55,136 nucleotides of DNA from Prolixibacteraceae bacterium (GCA_028282195.1 JANQII010000112.1:1-55136); one strand, 5' to 3'. Counted from the first letter of the stretch, positions 18,142 through 27,005 are shown. The notes: generated from the sequence alone by a model not told the origin. A program made the numbers and translations.

Positions 18142-18310
18142 GAATTAGCTATTCGTATATTGGTTATTGGTCATTGATTATTGGTTATTGATTATTGACT
18201 ATTTTTAGCCACAACGGGCACAAAGTTTACGCAAAGAAACTGATAGCTCGAAACAGATTCCTGCCTTCGCAGGAAATTCAGCATTTGGATTTTAGAATTT
18301 GGGATTTTCC
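18142..18310. repeat. Repeat-rich intergenic segment running into the 3' end of birA
   Basis: Holds TTGGTTATTG/TTGGTCATTG iterations (18162-18200), a CCACAACGGGCACAAAG-type sequence (18209-18240) related to 28543-28590, a TTCCTGC/GCAGGAA hairpin (18258-18275) and a GATTTTAGAATTTGGGATTT copy at 18288-18310. The last element supplies the final codons and stop of birA. Confidence 0.5.
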
Positions 18311-19053
18311 TTCAAGTAAGCCACTTCTTTAAAGTGATACTCATGCAAAGGGCCATTCTTTTCCTGAATCAATAACTGGCCAATTTCATTTACTCCTATT
18401 ATTTCTCCCTGATAGCTATGCTTATCATCCTCATACCATTTCAATTCATTTAATTGATATAATTTTTCTACAAAACAATTATCAATCTCTCCATACTCAC
18501 CTTTTTTCAGTTTTCTATAAAAGAAGTCAATCAACCGCAGCAATTCTTCAAGTAATTCATCAAGTTTATATTCTTTATTAGTAAGAATTTGAAGAGAAGT
18601 TGGATTAGGTGCATCAGAAATGAATTTTTTCTGATTTACATTTAACCCGATTCCTGCAACAGACTGTATGATTACTCCATTCATTAATGAATTTTCAATC
18701 AGTATTCCACAAAGCTTCTCGTCTTCAATATAAATATCATTTGGCCATTTGATTTTAACACCACTCAGGTATTTTGAAAGAAAAGACTCAAGCCCTAAAC
18801 AAACCACCTTAGAAAGCATGAATTGATGGCGAATTTCCAGGAACTCAGGTTTCAACAAAATTGAAAAAGTGAGGTTTTTCCCTGGCTGGCTTTCCCAACC
18901 ATTATTCATTTGCCCCTTACCAGCAGTTTGCTCGTATGCCAAAAAGACAGTTCCCTCTTCAAGCTCATTATCACGCACTTGGCTAATGGCATAATTATTG
19001 GAACTTTCTGTGCTCCTGATTTTAACTATGGTTTGTCCGATAAGCTGACACAT
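18292..19053 (-). CDS. birA: Biotin-[acetyl-CoA-carboxylase] ligase
   Basis: 253 residues, so the catalytic and C-terminal domains only, without the DNA-binding domain of the E. coli repressor form. It activates biotin with ATP and attaches it to biotin carrier proteins. Visible motifs: STESSNNYA, AYEQTAGKGQMNNGWES (in place of the GRGRxGR loop), KWPNDIYIEDEKLCGILIE (biotin and adenylate pocket) and GIGLNVNQ. The last codons (LKENPKF and stop) lie in a dispersed intergenic repeat, so the original C-terminus may have been replaced. It is divergent from rsfS, with a CAGGT-TATT-ACCTG palindrome between them. Confidence 0.92.
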   Translation of the reverse strand: MCQLIGQTIVKIRSTESSNNYAISQVRDNELEEGTVFLAYEQTAGKGQMNNGWESQPGKNLTFSILLKPEFLEIRHQFMLSKVVCLGLESFLSKYLSGVKIKWPNDIYIEDEKLCGILIENSLMNGVIIQSVAGIGLNVNQKKFISDAPNPTSLQILTNKEYKLDELLEELLRLIDFFYRKLKKGEYGEIDNCFVEKLYQLNELKWYEDDKHSYQGEIIGVNEIGQLLIQEKNGPLHEYHFKEVAYLKENPKF

Positions 19054-19097
19054 TTTGATTATTTTAGACGTTCTTTTTAAACTATTTTTTTAATTTT

Positions 19098-19111
19098 CAG
19101 GTTATTACCTG
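19098..19111. promoter_or_regulatory. Palindrome between divergent birA and rsfS
   Basis: CAGGTTATTACCTG has 5-bp arms around TATT. It sits 44 nt before the birA start and 61 nt before rsfS, a position suited to an operator, but no cognate regulator is apparent. Confidence 0.3.
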
Positions 19112-19146
19112 TTATGTATAAAACTATTAAAATAAACTAAAAAATT

Positions 19147-19154
19147 TATCTTTG
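19147..19154 (+). promoter_or_regulatory. Candidate -7 element TATCTTTG for the rsfS-ftsH operon
   Basis: Perfect TAnnTTTG, ending 18 nt before the rsfS ATG. A -33 element is not obvious. Confidence 0.4.
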
Positions 19155-19172
19155 TAGTTCTAATTTCAATTT

Positions 19173-19553
19173 ATGAATAAAACGCCAAAAGTAAGGGATA
19201 GCGAAGAATTAATCAACGCGATAATAGAAGGGATTCAAAGAAAAAAAGGAATAAATATTACGAAAATCGATTTAACAAAAATAAATCATTCCGAGTGTAA
19301 TTATTTCATCATTTGCCACGGTAACTCAACCACACAGGTAGATGCAATAGCCCACTCGGTTGAAGATACGGTTGAAGAAATAACAGGAGATACAGCATGG
19401 CACAAAGATGGTTACAAAAACTCCATATGGGTTTTGCTTGATTATGCAGACATTATGGTACATGTATTCCAAAATGATGCACGGGAGTTTTATAACCTGG
19501 AGAACCTTTGGGCTGATGCAACAATAGAAACAATAAATTCAGAAAACGATTAA
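19173..19553 (+). CDS. rsfS: Ribosome silencing factor RsfS
   Basis: A 126-residue RsfS/YbeB/Iojap protein that binds ribosomal protein uL14 and blocks subunit joining in stationary phase. Diagnostic stretches are ITKIDLTKINHSECNYFIICHGNSTTQVDAIA, then EEITGDTAWHKDG and WVLLDYADIMVHVFQNDAREFYNLENLWADA, close to the family pattern. It is the first gene of the rsfS-ftsH-LUD-DUF2007-cdsA series and lies 2 nt ahead of ftsH, so it is co-transcribed and probably translationally coupled. Confidence 0.96.
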   Translation: MNKTPKVRDSEELINAIIEGIQRKKGINITKIDLTKINHSECNYFIICHGNSTTQVDAIAHSVEDTVEEITGDTAWHKDGYKNSIWVLLDYADIMVHVFQNDAREFYNLENLWADATIETINSEND

Positions 19554-19555
19554 TA

Positions 19556-21592
19556 ATGGCAGAAAATAATAACAATAAAAATAAGCAGAAACCGAATTTG
19601 GGTAATTTCAAACCCGGAGGAAAATCTCCAAAATTCAATCCATATTGGATATATGGAATTGTAATTGTGGTTTTTCTGGCTATTCAATATTTCAGTTTTG
19701 GTGGAGGTCCCGTAAAAACAAACTGGTCCGAAGTTAAAACGATGTTGTCTCAATATGATATTGACCGGATTTCTGTTGTCAACAATAAGGAAGCACAAAT
19801 TTACCTGAAAGAAACCAGTTACGATAAATATGCCGATAAACTAAATAAAGGCTTTACATCCCCTTCTAAGTTCGGGCCTCACTTTTCATATGAAATTGGG
19901 CCTGTGGATATTTTTGTAGAGGATATCCGCGAGGTACAAAAAAACTTTCCCGAATCAGAAAAAGTTAGTATCGAATACGAAACTGTTACCAACTATTTTG
20001 GAGAGGTCATTGGCTGGATCTTACCTTTTATAATCATCATCGCTATTTGGTGGTGGATTTTCCGTAGAATGAGCAAAGGCGCTGGCGGTGGCGGTGGTGC
20101 TGGTAATATTTTCAACGTTGGAAAATCACAGGCTAAAGTATTTGATAAAGACTCAAGGGTAAGTACAAATTTCAAAGATGTTGCCGGCCTTGCTGAAGCG
20201 AAACAAGAGGTTGAAGAAATTGTTGAGTTCCTGAAAAGTCCTTCAAAATACACCAAACTTGGTGGTAAAATCCCAAAAGGCGCTTTGCTTGTTGGCCCTC
20301 CGGGAACAGGTAAGACTTTACTTGCAAAAGCTGTCGCCGGCGAAGCTGATGTCCCATTCTTCTCCATGTCTGGTTCTGATTTTGTAGAGATGTTTGTTGG
20401 CGTTGGTGCTTCCCGGGTACGTGATCTGTTTAAGCAGGCCAAGGAAAAAGCTCCATGTATTGTGTTTATCGATGAGATTGATGCCATTGGCCGCGCGAGG
20501 GGAAGGAACCCGAACATGGGATCAAACGATGAGCGTGAAAATACACTGAACCAGCTCCTTACTGAAATGGATGGTTTTGACACCAATTCAGGGGTGATTA
20601 TTTTGGCAGCAACCAACCGTGCTGACATTCTTGACCGTGCATTAATGCGCGCTGGACGTTTTGACCGCCAGATTCATGTTGAGTTACCTGACCTGAACGA
20701 GCGTAAAGAAATTTTTCAGGTACATCTTCGTCCTATCAAACTTTCGAAAGAAGTTGATGTTAGCTTCCTGGCCAAACAAACTCCGGGATTCTCCGGTGCT
20801 GATATTGCCAATGTTTGTAATGAATCTGCATTGATTGCGGCACGTAAAGATCATTCCGAAGTTACCAGACAAGATTTCCTTGATGCTGTTGACCGAATTA
20901 TTGGAGGGCTTGAGAAAAAAAATAAAATCATATCCAAAGACGAGAAAAGACGGATTGCCTATCATGAAGCTGGACATGCGACCATTAGCTGGCTACTTGA
21001 GCATGCCCACCCGCTTGTAAAAGTTACTATTGTTCCCCGGGGGAAAGCCCTGGGTGCTGCATGGTATCTTCCGGAAGAACGTTCAATAACAACCAAGGAG
21101 CAATTGCTTGATGAAATGTGTTCTGCACTTGGTGGGCGTGCTGCAGAAGAGCTTAAGTTTGGCACCATTTCAACCGGTGCACAAAATGATTTGGAAAAAG
21201 TTACCAAGCAAGCTTATGCGATGATTAGCATTTTCGGTATGAGTAACTCTGTAGGAAATGTAAGCTATTACGACTCGAGCGGGCAAAGTGATTTCTCTTT
21301 CTCAAAACCATACAGCGAAAAAACCGCAGAGCTTATTGATAAAGAGTCCAAGCAGATTATTGATGATCAGTATGCACGTGCTCTAAAAGTTTTGAGCGAT
21401 AATATGGAAGGGCATAAAAAGCTTGCTGAGAAGCTTCTGGATAAAGAGGTAATATTTGGCGAAGATTTGGAAGAAATATTTGGCAAAAGGCCATGGCACA
21501 AAGAAATGCTGGGCGATCCGAATGGAGAGACCGAAACTAAACCTGAAGAACCCGTTGAGAATAAAAAAGAAAACGAAACTCCTAAAGCTTAA
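19556..21592 (+). CDS. ftsH: ATP-dependent zinc metalloprotease FtsH
   Basis: 678 residues. A polar N-terminus is followed by TM1 ([17 protein letters not shown]), a periplasmic region of about 100 residues, TM2 ([16 protein letters not shown]), a glycine-rich linker, then the AAA domain with Walker A GPPGTGKT near residue 246, Walker [12 protein letters not shown] and the SRH region. The zinc site HEAGH lies near 470. The C-terminal tail is rich in Glu, Pro and Lys. It degrades unneeded membrane and cytosolic proteins as a membrane-bound hexamer. Its stop codon shares one base with the ATG of the next gene. Confidence 0.98.
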   Translation: MAENNNNKNKQKPNLGNFKPGGKSPKFNPYWIYGIVIVVFLAIQYFSFGGGPVKTNWSEVKTMLSQYDIDRISVVNNKEAQIYLKETSYDKYADKLNKGFTSPSKFGPHFSYEIGPVDIFVEDIREVQKNFPESEKVSIEYETVTNYFGEVIGWILPFIIIIAIWWWIFRRMSKGAGGGGGAGNIFNVGKSQAKVFDKDSRVSTNFKDVAGLAEAKQEVEEIVEFLKSPSKYTKLGGKIPKGALLVGPPGTGKTLLAKAVAGEADVPFFSMSGSDFVEMFVGVGASRVRDLFKQAKEKAPCIVFIDEIDAIGRARGRNPNMGSNDERENTLNQLLTEMDGFDTNSGVIILAATNRADILDRALMRAGRFDRQIHVELPDLNERKEIFQVHLRPIKLSKEVDVSFLAKQTPGFSGADIANVCNESALIAARKDHSEVTRQDFLDAVDRIIGGLEKKNKIISKDEKRRIAYHEAGHATISWLLEHAHPLVKVTIVPRGKALGAAWYLPEERSITTKEQLLDEMCSALGGRAAEELKFGTISTGAQNDLEKVTKQAYAMISIFGMSNSVGNVSYYDSSGQSDFSFSKPYSEKTAELIDKESKQIIDDQYARALKVLSDNMEGHKKLAEKLLDKEVIFGEDLEEIFGKRPWHKEMLGDPNGETETKPEEPVENKKENETPKA

Positions 21593-22224
21593 TGGGGGCA
21601 CGTGAAAATATCCTTGGCAGGTTAAAACAAGCCAGCGACCGTCGTGGTAAAACTGAAATCCCAAAACCAGATTTTGAACAATCAGTTTACCTGGAACAAG
21701 ACCGTAAGCTTGCTGAGAATTTTAAGACAAACCTGGAGTTAGTTGCCGGAACAGTTATTCGAACAAAAAACCTTGAGACAGCTACCGAAAAACTAAAAAA
21801 AGTTCTTACTGACCTGAAAGTCGAAAAGCCTTTTTGCGTTGACACAAAACTTAAAAAGGCATTCAAGGATAAAATGGATTTCACTTCTCTGAAAAAAGAT
21901 TTTGAAAACATAAAGGTTGGGATTACACCCTGTGAATTCTTAGTTGCTCACCTGGGTTCCGTCATGATTAGCTCTGCAGGAATGTCAGGCCGAAGGTTAT
22001 ATGTTTTTCCTGAAACCCATATTATCATTGCACATGAAGAACAACTGGTGAATTACCTGGACGACGGAATTGAAAAGCTTCAGAAAAAATATAAAGGGAA
22101 TCTTCCATCAATGATTACAAATATTACAGGACCAAGCCGTACTGCTGACATTGAAAAAACACTTGTTATGGGAATGCATGGTCCAAAAAAATTATTTGTA
22201 CTTTTATGTGAAGAACCATTTTAG
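21592..22224 (+). CDS. LUD-domain protein (LutC/YkgG-like)
   Basis: 210 residues of the LUD (lactate utilisation) family. The fold shows in the C-terminal half: VGITPCEFLVAHLGSVMISS, then GRRLYVFPETHIIIAHEEQLV and GPSRTADIEKTLVMGMHGPKKLFVLL. In LutABC systems LutC acts with iron-sulfur partners in lactate oxidation, but lutA and lutB are absent here and the gene sits between ftsH and cdsA, where Bacteroidota often carry it. Its role in this setting is therefore unclear. Its ATG overlaps the ftsH stop by one base. Confidence 0.83.
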   Translation: MGARENILGRLKQASDRRGKTEIPKPDFEQSVYLEQDRKLAENFKTNLELVAGTVIRTKNLETATEKLKKVLTDLKVEKPFCVDTKLKKAFKDKMDFTSLKKDFENIKVGITPCEFLVAHLGSVMISSAGMSGRRLYVFPETHIIIAHEEQLVNYLDDGIEKLQKKYKGNLPSMITNITGPSRTADIEKTLVMGMHGPKKLFVLLCEEPF

Positions 22225-22233
22225 GCATTCATT

Positions 22234-22437
22234 ATGGAAAAAGACTTCGTTATAGTTTTTACGACAGCGCAAGACCATCAAGCTGAAATTGCACGTGAGA
22301 TTTTAGAAGATAACGACATTAAATCTGTTGTCCTAAACCAAAAGGATTCCATGTATAAGTTTGGGGACATTGAAGTCTATGTTCATAAAGACAATCTTGA
22401 AAAAGCAGAAGAAATCCTTAAAAAATTGAAAAGTTGA
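22234..22437 (+). CDS. DUF2007-type small signal-transducing-like protein
   Basis: 67 residues, matching DUF2007 (putative prokaryotic signal-transducing protein): FVIVFTTAQDHQAEIAREILEDNDIKSVVLNQKD, then GDIEVYVHKDNLEKAEEIL. The pattern is an alpha/beta ferredoxin-like fold related to regulatory domains. It has no membrane segment. It lies 9 nt after the LUD gene, and its TGA overlaps the TTG start of cdsA, so it is part of that operon. Biochemical function is unknown. Confidence 0.8.
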   Translation: MEKDFVIVFTTAQDHQAEIAREILEDNDIKSVVLNQKDSMYKFGDIEVYVHKDNLEKAEEILKKLKS

Positions 22438-23246
22438 AGAACCTGCTTATCCGCTCACTAACCGGGCTCGTTTTTGTTTCCGTTATTCTTGCCTGTCTCC
22501 TAATTGGACAATATACGTATTTAATTCTCTTTCTGGCATTAATGGTTGGGGGCATGTTTGAATTCTTTCACTTCTTTAGCAAATCTTCCTTTAAACCGTT
22601 AAAAATAGGATCAATAATTGTTGGTTCTTTCATCTTCGTTTTAAGTTACCTGGTAACTGCGGGAAGTTTGAATACTACTTTTTTGTTTTTGATTATCCCT
22701 GCTTTTTTATTTTTGTTTATTTCTGAGCTTTACAGAAAAAGCAACAATCCACTTGAAAATGTTGCCGTATCGATACTTGGGATACTCTATATTGCTGTTC
22801 CGTTTAGTTTCATAAACTTGTTGATTTTTCCTGAAGCCGGAGATTACTCTCCCAAATTACTGATTGCTCTTTTTGTCATTATCTGGATTTATGACTCGTT
22901 TGCATACCTGTTTGGAATTACTTTGGGAAAGCATCGCTTATTTGAACGGATTTCACCTAAAAAATCATGGGAAGGAGTTATTGGAGGTACTTTATCTGTC
23001 ATCCTTGCTACTTATTTCCTGGCAGGTTTTGCTCCCGAGATAAATCGATTAAACTGGATGATTATTAGCTTAGTTGTGGTAGTTTCCTCAACTTTTGGCG
23101 ATTTGACTGAATCATTGTTCAAACGTCAGTTTGAATTAAAAGACAGCAGTAGTTTTTTCCCCGGGCACGGGGGTGTACTCGATCGTTTTGACTCACTTCT
23201 ATTTGCTGTGCCTGTAGTTGTATTCTACATCAAATTTATACTGTAA
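22434..23246 (+). CDS. cdsA: Phosphatidate cytidylyltransferase
   Basis: 270 residues with about 8 membrane segments. It makes CDP-diacylglycerol from phosphatidate and CTP, the precursor for the pssA product downstream. The diagnostic C-terminal motif is present (SPKKSWEGVIGGTLS, then STFGDLTESLFKRQFELKDSSSFFPGHGGVLDRFDSLLF). The start is TTG at 22434, overlapping the previous TGA; the next in-frame ATG would remove the first membrane segments. An 85-nt gap with a TACTTTTG box separates it from psd. Confidence 0.95.
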   Translation: MKNLLIRSLTGLVFVSVILACLLIGQYTYLILFLALMVGGMFEFFHFFSKSSFKPLKIGSIIVGSFIFVLSYLVTAGSLNTTFLFLIIPAFLFLFISELYRKSNNPLENVAVSILGILYIAVPFSFINLLIFPEAGDYSPKLLIALFVIIWIYDSFAYLFGITLGKHRLFERISPKKSWEGVIGGTLSVILATYFLAGFAPEINRLNWMIISLVVVVSSTFGDLTESLFKRQFELKDSSSFFPGHGGVLDRFDSLLFAVPVVVFYIKFIL

Positions 23247-23331
23247 GAAAAGCTACCTCCTTTTTTTCGGACATACGCAATAAAGGCTGCTGAAAAATAT
23301 TTACTTTTGCCTCGGACTAATCATTCACATT

Positions 23332-23988
23332 ATGAGATTTCATCCAGCTGGATTCGGCATTATACGCAATACTATAATTTCTTTAATTGTTCTCAATTTT
23401 ATTTGTTGGTACTTTTTATCAATTCCTGAAATCAATAGCTTAATATCTTTGGCAAGCCTGGTAATTATGATATTGATACTGCAATTCTTCCGCTATCCAA
23501 AACGTTTTGTTGTATTAAATGAAAAGCATGTACTCGCACCTGCTGATGGTAAAATTTGTGTCATTGAGGAAGCTGAAGAAAACGAATTTCTAAACAAGAA
23601 ATGCCTGAAAGTTTCCATTTTTATGTCGCCCTTGAATGTACACATTAACTGGATCCCCATACATGGAAAGGTAGTTTATTGCAAACATAAACCAGGTGAG
23701 TTTTATGCTGCATTCAAAGATAAATCAGCAAAAGAAAACGAACATTTTACTACTGCAATTGAATTAGCAGATGGCCGCCAGATTGTTGTTAAACAAGTTG
23801 CTGGTGCGGTTGCTCGTCGTATTTTGAACTTTTTAAATACGGGAGAAGAAGTTACACAAGATGTTGAAATGGGATTTATCCGTTTTGGTTCGCGCGTTGA
23901 TTTATACCTGCCTCTTGATACGAAGCTTAATATCAGGCTCGGTGAAAAAGTAACCGGTTCGCAAACGATTATTGGAGAAATAAGTTAA
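23332..23988 (+). CDS. psd: Phosphatidylserine decarboxylase proenzyme
   Basis: 218 residues, the short class of the family. It decarboxylates phosphatidylserine to phosphatidylethanolamine after self-cleavage to a pyruvoyl group. Two N-terminal membrane segments are followed by VLAPADGKICVIEE, SIFMSPLNVHINWIPIHGKV, QVAGAVARRI and GFIRFGSRVDLYLP. Cleavage is expected between Gly and Ser of FGSR, at about Ser187, leaving a 32-residue alpha chain. Its last base is the first base of pssA, so the two act and are made together. A TACTTTTG box (23302-23309) may be its own -7 element. Confidence 0.95.
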   Translation: MRFHPAGFGIIRNTIISLIVLNFICWYFLSIPEINSLISLASLVIMILILQFFRYPKRFVVLNEKHVLAPADGKICVIEEAEENEFLNKKCLKVSIFMSPLNVHINWIPIHGKVVYCKHKPGEFYAAFKDKSAKENEHFTTAIELADGRQIVVKQVAGAVARRILNFLNTGEEVTQDVEMGFIRFGSRVDLYLPLDTKLNIRLGEKVTGSQTIIGEIS

Positions 23989-24734
23989 TGAGTAAATCAC
24001 GAAATATATTTTTTTGGATACCTAATTTTATTACTTCCCTGAATCTGGCCTCAGGCAGTTTAGCTGTATTCTTTGGAATTGAAGGACAATTGGGATGGGC
24101 TGCAATCTTTATTTTTGCTGCAACTGTTTTTGACTTCCTCGATGGGTTGGCAGCACGACTTTTACAAGCCTATTCTGAAATCGGTAAACAACTGGATTCA
24201 CTGGCCGATTTGGTTTCATTTGGCCTGGCTCCGGCAGCTATGTTATTTACCATGCTCGAATTAACCATGTTCAAGACCAACCAGCCCATTTTTGAAATTG
24301 AAGCCACTCCCCTTCAATGGGTATTTCTGTTTTCAGTTTTGATTGTCCCAATAGCCGGTGCATTTCGATTGGCTAAATTCAATATTGACGACAGGCAAAC
24401 CGATAGTTTTCTTGGATTACCCATACCTGCCAATGCTATCTTCTATGCATCCCTGGGTTTGCTGTTGGAAATTGGTACAAAAACTGAAATAAATGCGGTT
24501 ATTCTGAATCGCTTTAACCTAATGACAGCTATTGCATTATTATCTGCATTAATGATTTCAGAGGTTCCCATGTTCTCCTTTAAATTCAAAAATCTAAAAT
24601 GGAAGGACAATCAAGTCCGTTTTTTATTTATTGTGCTGGTTATTGTTTTGGCTGTCTTCCTACAGTTTTATGCTATTCCACTGGTGATTATTAGTTATGT
24701 GGTTATTTCGCTGCTGTTGAAGTTGAAGGCTTAA
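23988..24734 (+). CDS. pssA: CDP-diacylglycerol-serine O-phosphatidyltransferase
   Basis: 248 residues with about 7-8 membrane segments. It makes phosphatidylserine from CDP-diacylglycerol and serine. The CDP-alcohol phosphatidyltransferase motif is complete: DGLAARLLQAYSEIGKQLDSLAD (DG, AR, G, D, D at the conserved spacing; about residues 47-69). It completes the cdsA-psd-pssA set for phosphatidylethanolamine synthesis. It overlaps psd by one nt. The conserved block ends here; the 284 nt beyond contain repeat-like CTTGATTCTTGATTCTC text and no gene. Confidence 0.95.
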   Translation: MSKSRNIFFWIPNFITSLNLASGSLAVFFGIEGQLGWAAIFIFAATVFDFLDGLAARLLQAYSEIGKQLDSLADLVSFGLAPAAMLFTMLELTMFKTNQPIFEIEATPLQWVFLFSVLIVPIAGAFRLAKFNIDDRQTDSFLGLPIPANAIFYASLGLLLEIGTKTEINAVILNRFNLMTAIALLSALMISEVPMFSFKFKNLKWKDNQVRFLFIVLVIVLAVFLQFYAIPLVIISYVVISLLLKLKA

Positions 24735-25018
24735 TTAGCACTATCGGATTCTCGGATTTTCAGATATTAAGAATTTCTGTTGTCCGCTGTCAGTTCTTGA
24801 TTCTTGATTCTCAGTTGTTGATTAATGTCTCTTCCTACTATTTGATCTTTGGGTTCGTTTTGTTAACTTGCACAGAGAAAATTCGAACAAATGCCCTAAA
24901 ATAAAACTCAACGAAGTGTACCATGTATCTTCACATTCATTTATATGTTTACTTTTAGTACTTACCTTACCATATTAACAACATAAAATGGAATTTTTTA
25001 ACACCTAATCTTATCAAT

Positions 25019-26110
25019 ATGAATTTCGAATACAGAAAAGAATTATACACCAAAATTGCTGAAATTAGAAAGAGGCCAATAATCTCTTATGTTACTAGTC
25101 CGAGGGGAAATGCCAATGCTTCTATAGCATCAGATGTTATATCTCATTTTTTAAAACAAATCTCAGAAATACCTGATGATGTTGAAAATGTTGATCTACT
25201 AATAATAAGTAATGGAGGAGATCCAACCGTCTCATATCGTATAGTAAATTTATTGAGAGAACGATTTAAAAAGTTTGGAGTTCTTCTCCCTTACACAGCT
25301 TATAGCGCAGCAACTTTGATTTCATTGGGTGCAGATGAAATTGTAATGCATCCTTTTGCAAACTTGGGTCCAGTGGATCCTCAACTAACTCACAAAAGTC
25401 AGGATAAAGAAATTAAATTTGGATCTGAAGACTTAAGAAATTTTCTCGATTTTATAAAAGACGATGTTGGAATTTCAGATCAAGCCCAACTTCAAAAATC
25501 CTTCGAATTGGCATGTAAGGAGGTAGGTGCTATTCCGATAGGTATTGCAAAACGAAGTTCTCAACTTGCACTTTCGATGGGAGAAAAGTTACTTTCACTC
25601 CATATGAATGATTCAAATAAAGCAAAAACTATTGCAGAAACCCTAAACAAATCTTTTTACCACCATGGCTATCCACTAGGTCCTTCCGAAGCAAAAAAAA
25701 TTGGATTACCTGTAATTAATCCAAAAGATGATTTAAAAGAGCTACTTCATAATGTCTTGTTAAGTTTTGAAGATGAGATGAAATTTGACACACCATTTAA
25801 CCCTCTCGAAAAAGCATTAAATAATCCTGAAACAGCTTCCTTACTTGCACCTGTAAATCAAATACAGTTACCTGCAAATCTCCCTCAAAACATTCAACAA
25901 CAAGCATATAATCAAGTCCTTCAGCAAATCCAGGTAGCGCAAATCCCCCCAATTGATTATCGATTATTTATTGCTTCGGTTGAATCCATTTTTTGTAAAA
26001 GCCACTATAGAATTGAAGGTAAAATATTCTCGAATAGACTTCCAGATAATAACATTGCAGTAAATGTAATTCCTGTTAAAAGTCAATGGATATACGAAAA
26101 AGAAGAGTAG
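25019..26110 (+). CDS. ClpP-class serine protease, SDH_sah (serine dehydrogenase proteinase) type
   Basis: 363 residues of the ClpP/crotonase fold, closest to the SDH_sah family related to SppA. SNGGDPTVSYRI (about 64-75) is the oxyanion segment and AYSAATLISLGADEIVMHP (94-112) carries the likely nucleophile Ser96. ANLGPVDPQL and FYHHGYPLG are also typical. No signal peptide or membrane helix is present, so it should be cytosolic. The last 110 residues hold a Gln/Pro-rich stretch around 285-315. It is followed 71 nt later by a small Ser/Asn-rich gene. Such proteases occur in accessory regions; no substrate is known, and a defence or regulated-proteolysis role is speculation. Confidence 0.78.
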   Translation: MNFEYRKELYTKIAEIRKRPIISYVTSPRGNANASIASDVISHFLKQISEIPDDVENVDLLIISNGGDPTVSYRIVNLLRERFKKFGVLLPYTAYSAATLISLGADEIVMHPFANLGPVDPQLTHKSQDKEIKFGSEDLRNFLDFIKDDVGISDQAQLQKSFELACKEVGAIPIGIAKRSSQLALSMGEKLLSLHMNDSNKAKTIAETLNKSFYHHGYPLGPSEAKKIGLPVINPKDDLKELLHNVLLSFEDEMKFDTPFNPLEKALNNPETASLLAPVNQIQLPANLPQNIQQQAYNQVLQQIQVAQIPPIDYRLFIASVESIFCKSHYRIEGKIFSNRLPDNNIAVNVIPVKSQWIYEKEE

Positions 26111-26169
26111 TTTTAAAAATTACTTCACTTGGACTAAACAATATGATTTCACCATTAATCTAAATTTAT

Positions 26170-26177
26170 TAATTTTG
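26170..26177 (+). promoter_or_regulatory. -7 element TAATTTTG directly before the small gene at 26182
   Basis: Perfect TAnnTTTG with only 4 nt to the ATG, so the transcript would be leaderless or nearly so. The -33 position has TTTC at 26147-26150 (spacer 19), a near match. Confidence 0.4.
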
Positions 26178-26181
26178 CATC

Positions 26182-26388
26182 ATGACCATGAAGATATATA
26201 ATTCAAACAGTACTAATTCACTTTTACAGGATTTAGGTCCTTTTAAGATTAAAAGTGTTGACTCATCACTAAAGGGAAGCAGTGTTTTTGGATATAAGAA
26301 TGTTTCAAATCTCCAAAATTTCGGCTCAAAAAGTACTTTTGGCAATCAGACTAAAGTTGGATCGAAAACTTCAACATCACAGAAGTAG
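26182..26388 (+). CDS. Small Ser/Asn/Gly-rich protein of unknown function
   Basis: 68 residues, rich in Ser, Asn, Gly and Lys, with three FG-type pairs (VFGYKN, NFGSKS, TFGNQTK) and no membrane helix or Cys. It looks intrinsically disordered. It has its own promoter-like box 4 nt before the ATG; an alternative Met lies at 26188. It could be a substrate, a regulator of the protease upstream, or independent. No family recognised. The codon pattern is plausible for a real gene, but the short length and low complexity make this uncertain. Confidence 0.5.
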   Translation: MTMKIYNSNSTNSLLQDLGPFKIKSVDSSLKGSSVFGYKNVSNLQNFGSKSTFGNQTKVGSKTSTSQK

Positions 26389-26431
26389 AAATTATACTTC
26401 CGTATATCGTATCATATAGAATACCTTAAAT

Positions 26432-26640
26432 CCTCCGTTAGCGCGAATCTGTGATTCGTGTTTTGTTTGAAAAATAAAACACCTTTCCATTGCGGCGAAT
26501 AAAATGTTTGGTGCTTTAATTAACTTATTGATTTTCATTGATTTCACCTATTATCCTTCCCACTACCCTACCCAGTGCTACGTTTCATTCCGCACTGGTC
26601 TACTAGGTTTAACCCTTACAGGGTAAATCAATAAACCCAC
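26432..26640. repeat. REP-like palindromic repeat remnants upstream of hipB
   Basis: A hairpin of CGCGAATC (26442-26449) and GATTCGTG (26453-26460, one G-T pair) is followed by TTTTG. CAGTGCTACGTTTCATTCC lies at 26573-26591 within CCAGTG/CACTGG arms (26572-26577, 26593-26598). ACCCT-TAC-AGGGT forms another hairpin at 26612-26624. Related sequence recurs after the hip module at 28317-28357. This is most of the 401-nt gap before hipB; no gene is seen in it. Confidence 0.55.
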
Positions 26641-26659
26641 TGTAGGTTACCTTACAATG

Positions 26660-26795
26660 ACCAGTTAACTGGTTATTATGTGCCATTTTTGATTAAAACC
26701 CCCTCCTTGATCAATTTTATAAAGATAACTGGTTATTATTTGACATTTCTATAATATTACCTTATATTTGTCAAAAAACAACCAGATAAATGGTT
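26660..26795. promoter_or_regulatory. hip operator/promoter region with repeated palindromes
   Basis: Contains ACCAGTTAACTGGT (perfect, 26660-26673), ATAAC-TG-GTTAT (26725-26736), and AACCA-6-TGGTT (26780-26795), which overlaps the hipB start. Two 22-nt direct repeats beginning AACTGGTTATTAT start at 26667 and 26727, exactly 60 nt apart with 20 of 22 matches. The promoter is TTTG at 26739-26742, spacer 20, TATATTTG at 26763-26770. The layout fits autorepression by the HipB-like protein. Confidence 0.6.
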
Positions 26796-27005
26796 ATGGA
26801 TAAAGTAGAATTAGGAAAAATCATAAGAGCACGAAGGAAAGTCCTTAGCTTAACTATCGGTGATTTATCTGAATATACAGGCCTTTCAAGGACTACCATT
26901 TCAGATATCGAGTTAGGAAAAACGAATCCAAGATTAGATATAATAACAGAAATATTTCAATACCTCAATTTAGAAATGAAAATTGAAGTAAAGCAGGTTA
27001 AATGA
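26790..27005 (+). CDS. hipB: HipB-like HTH antitoxin/repressor
   Basis: A 71-residue (or 69 from the ATG at 26796) Cro/C1-type helix-turn-helix protein: LGKIIRARRKVLSLTIGDLSEYTGLSRTTISDIELGKTNPRLDIITEIFQYLNLEM fits the five-helix XRE fold, with recognition helix about SRTTISDIE. It should bind the palindromes upstream and repress the operon, as HipB does. It overlaps the next gene by 4 nt (ATGA). In three-gene HipBST modules HipB regulates transcription while HipS is the main neutralising antitoxin; that assignment is by analogy. Confidence 0.85.
   Translation: MVMDKVELGKIIRARRKVLSLTIGDLSEYTGLSRTTISDIELGKTNPRLDIITEIFQYLNLEMKIEVKQVK

Noticed and set aside
19993-20628. A 211-codon minus-strand frame
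   Set aside because: Antisense to ftsH; Ser/Pro-rich composition arises from the reverse of conserved AAA codons.
26432-26795. A CRISPR array
   Set aside because: Only two or three imperfect repeats with irregular spacing and no cas genes; the sites fit operators and REP-like repeats instead.
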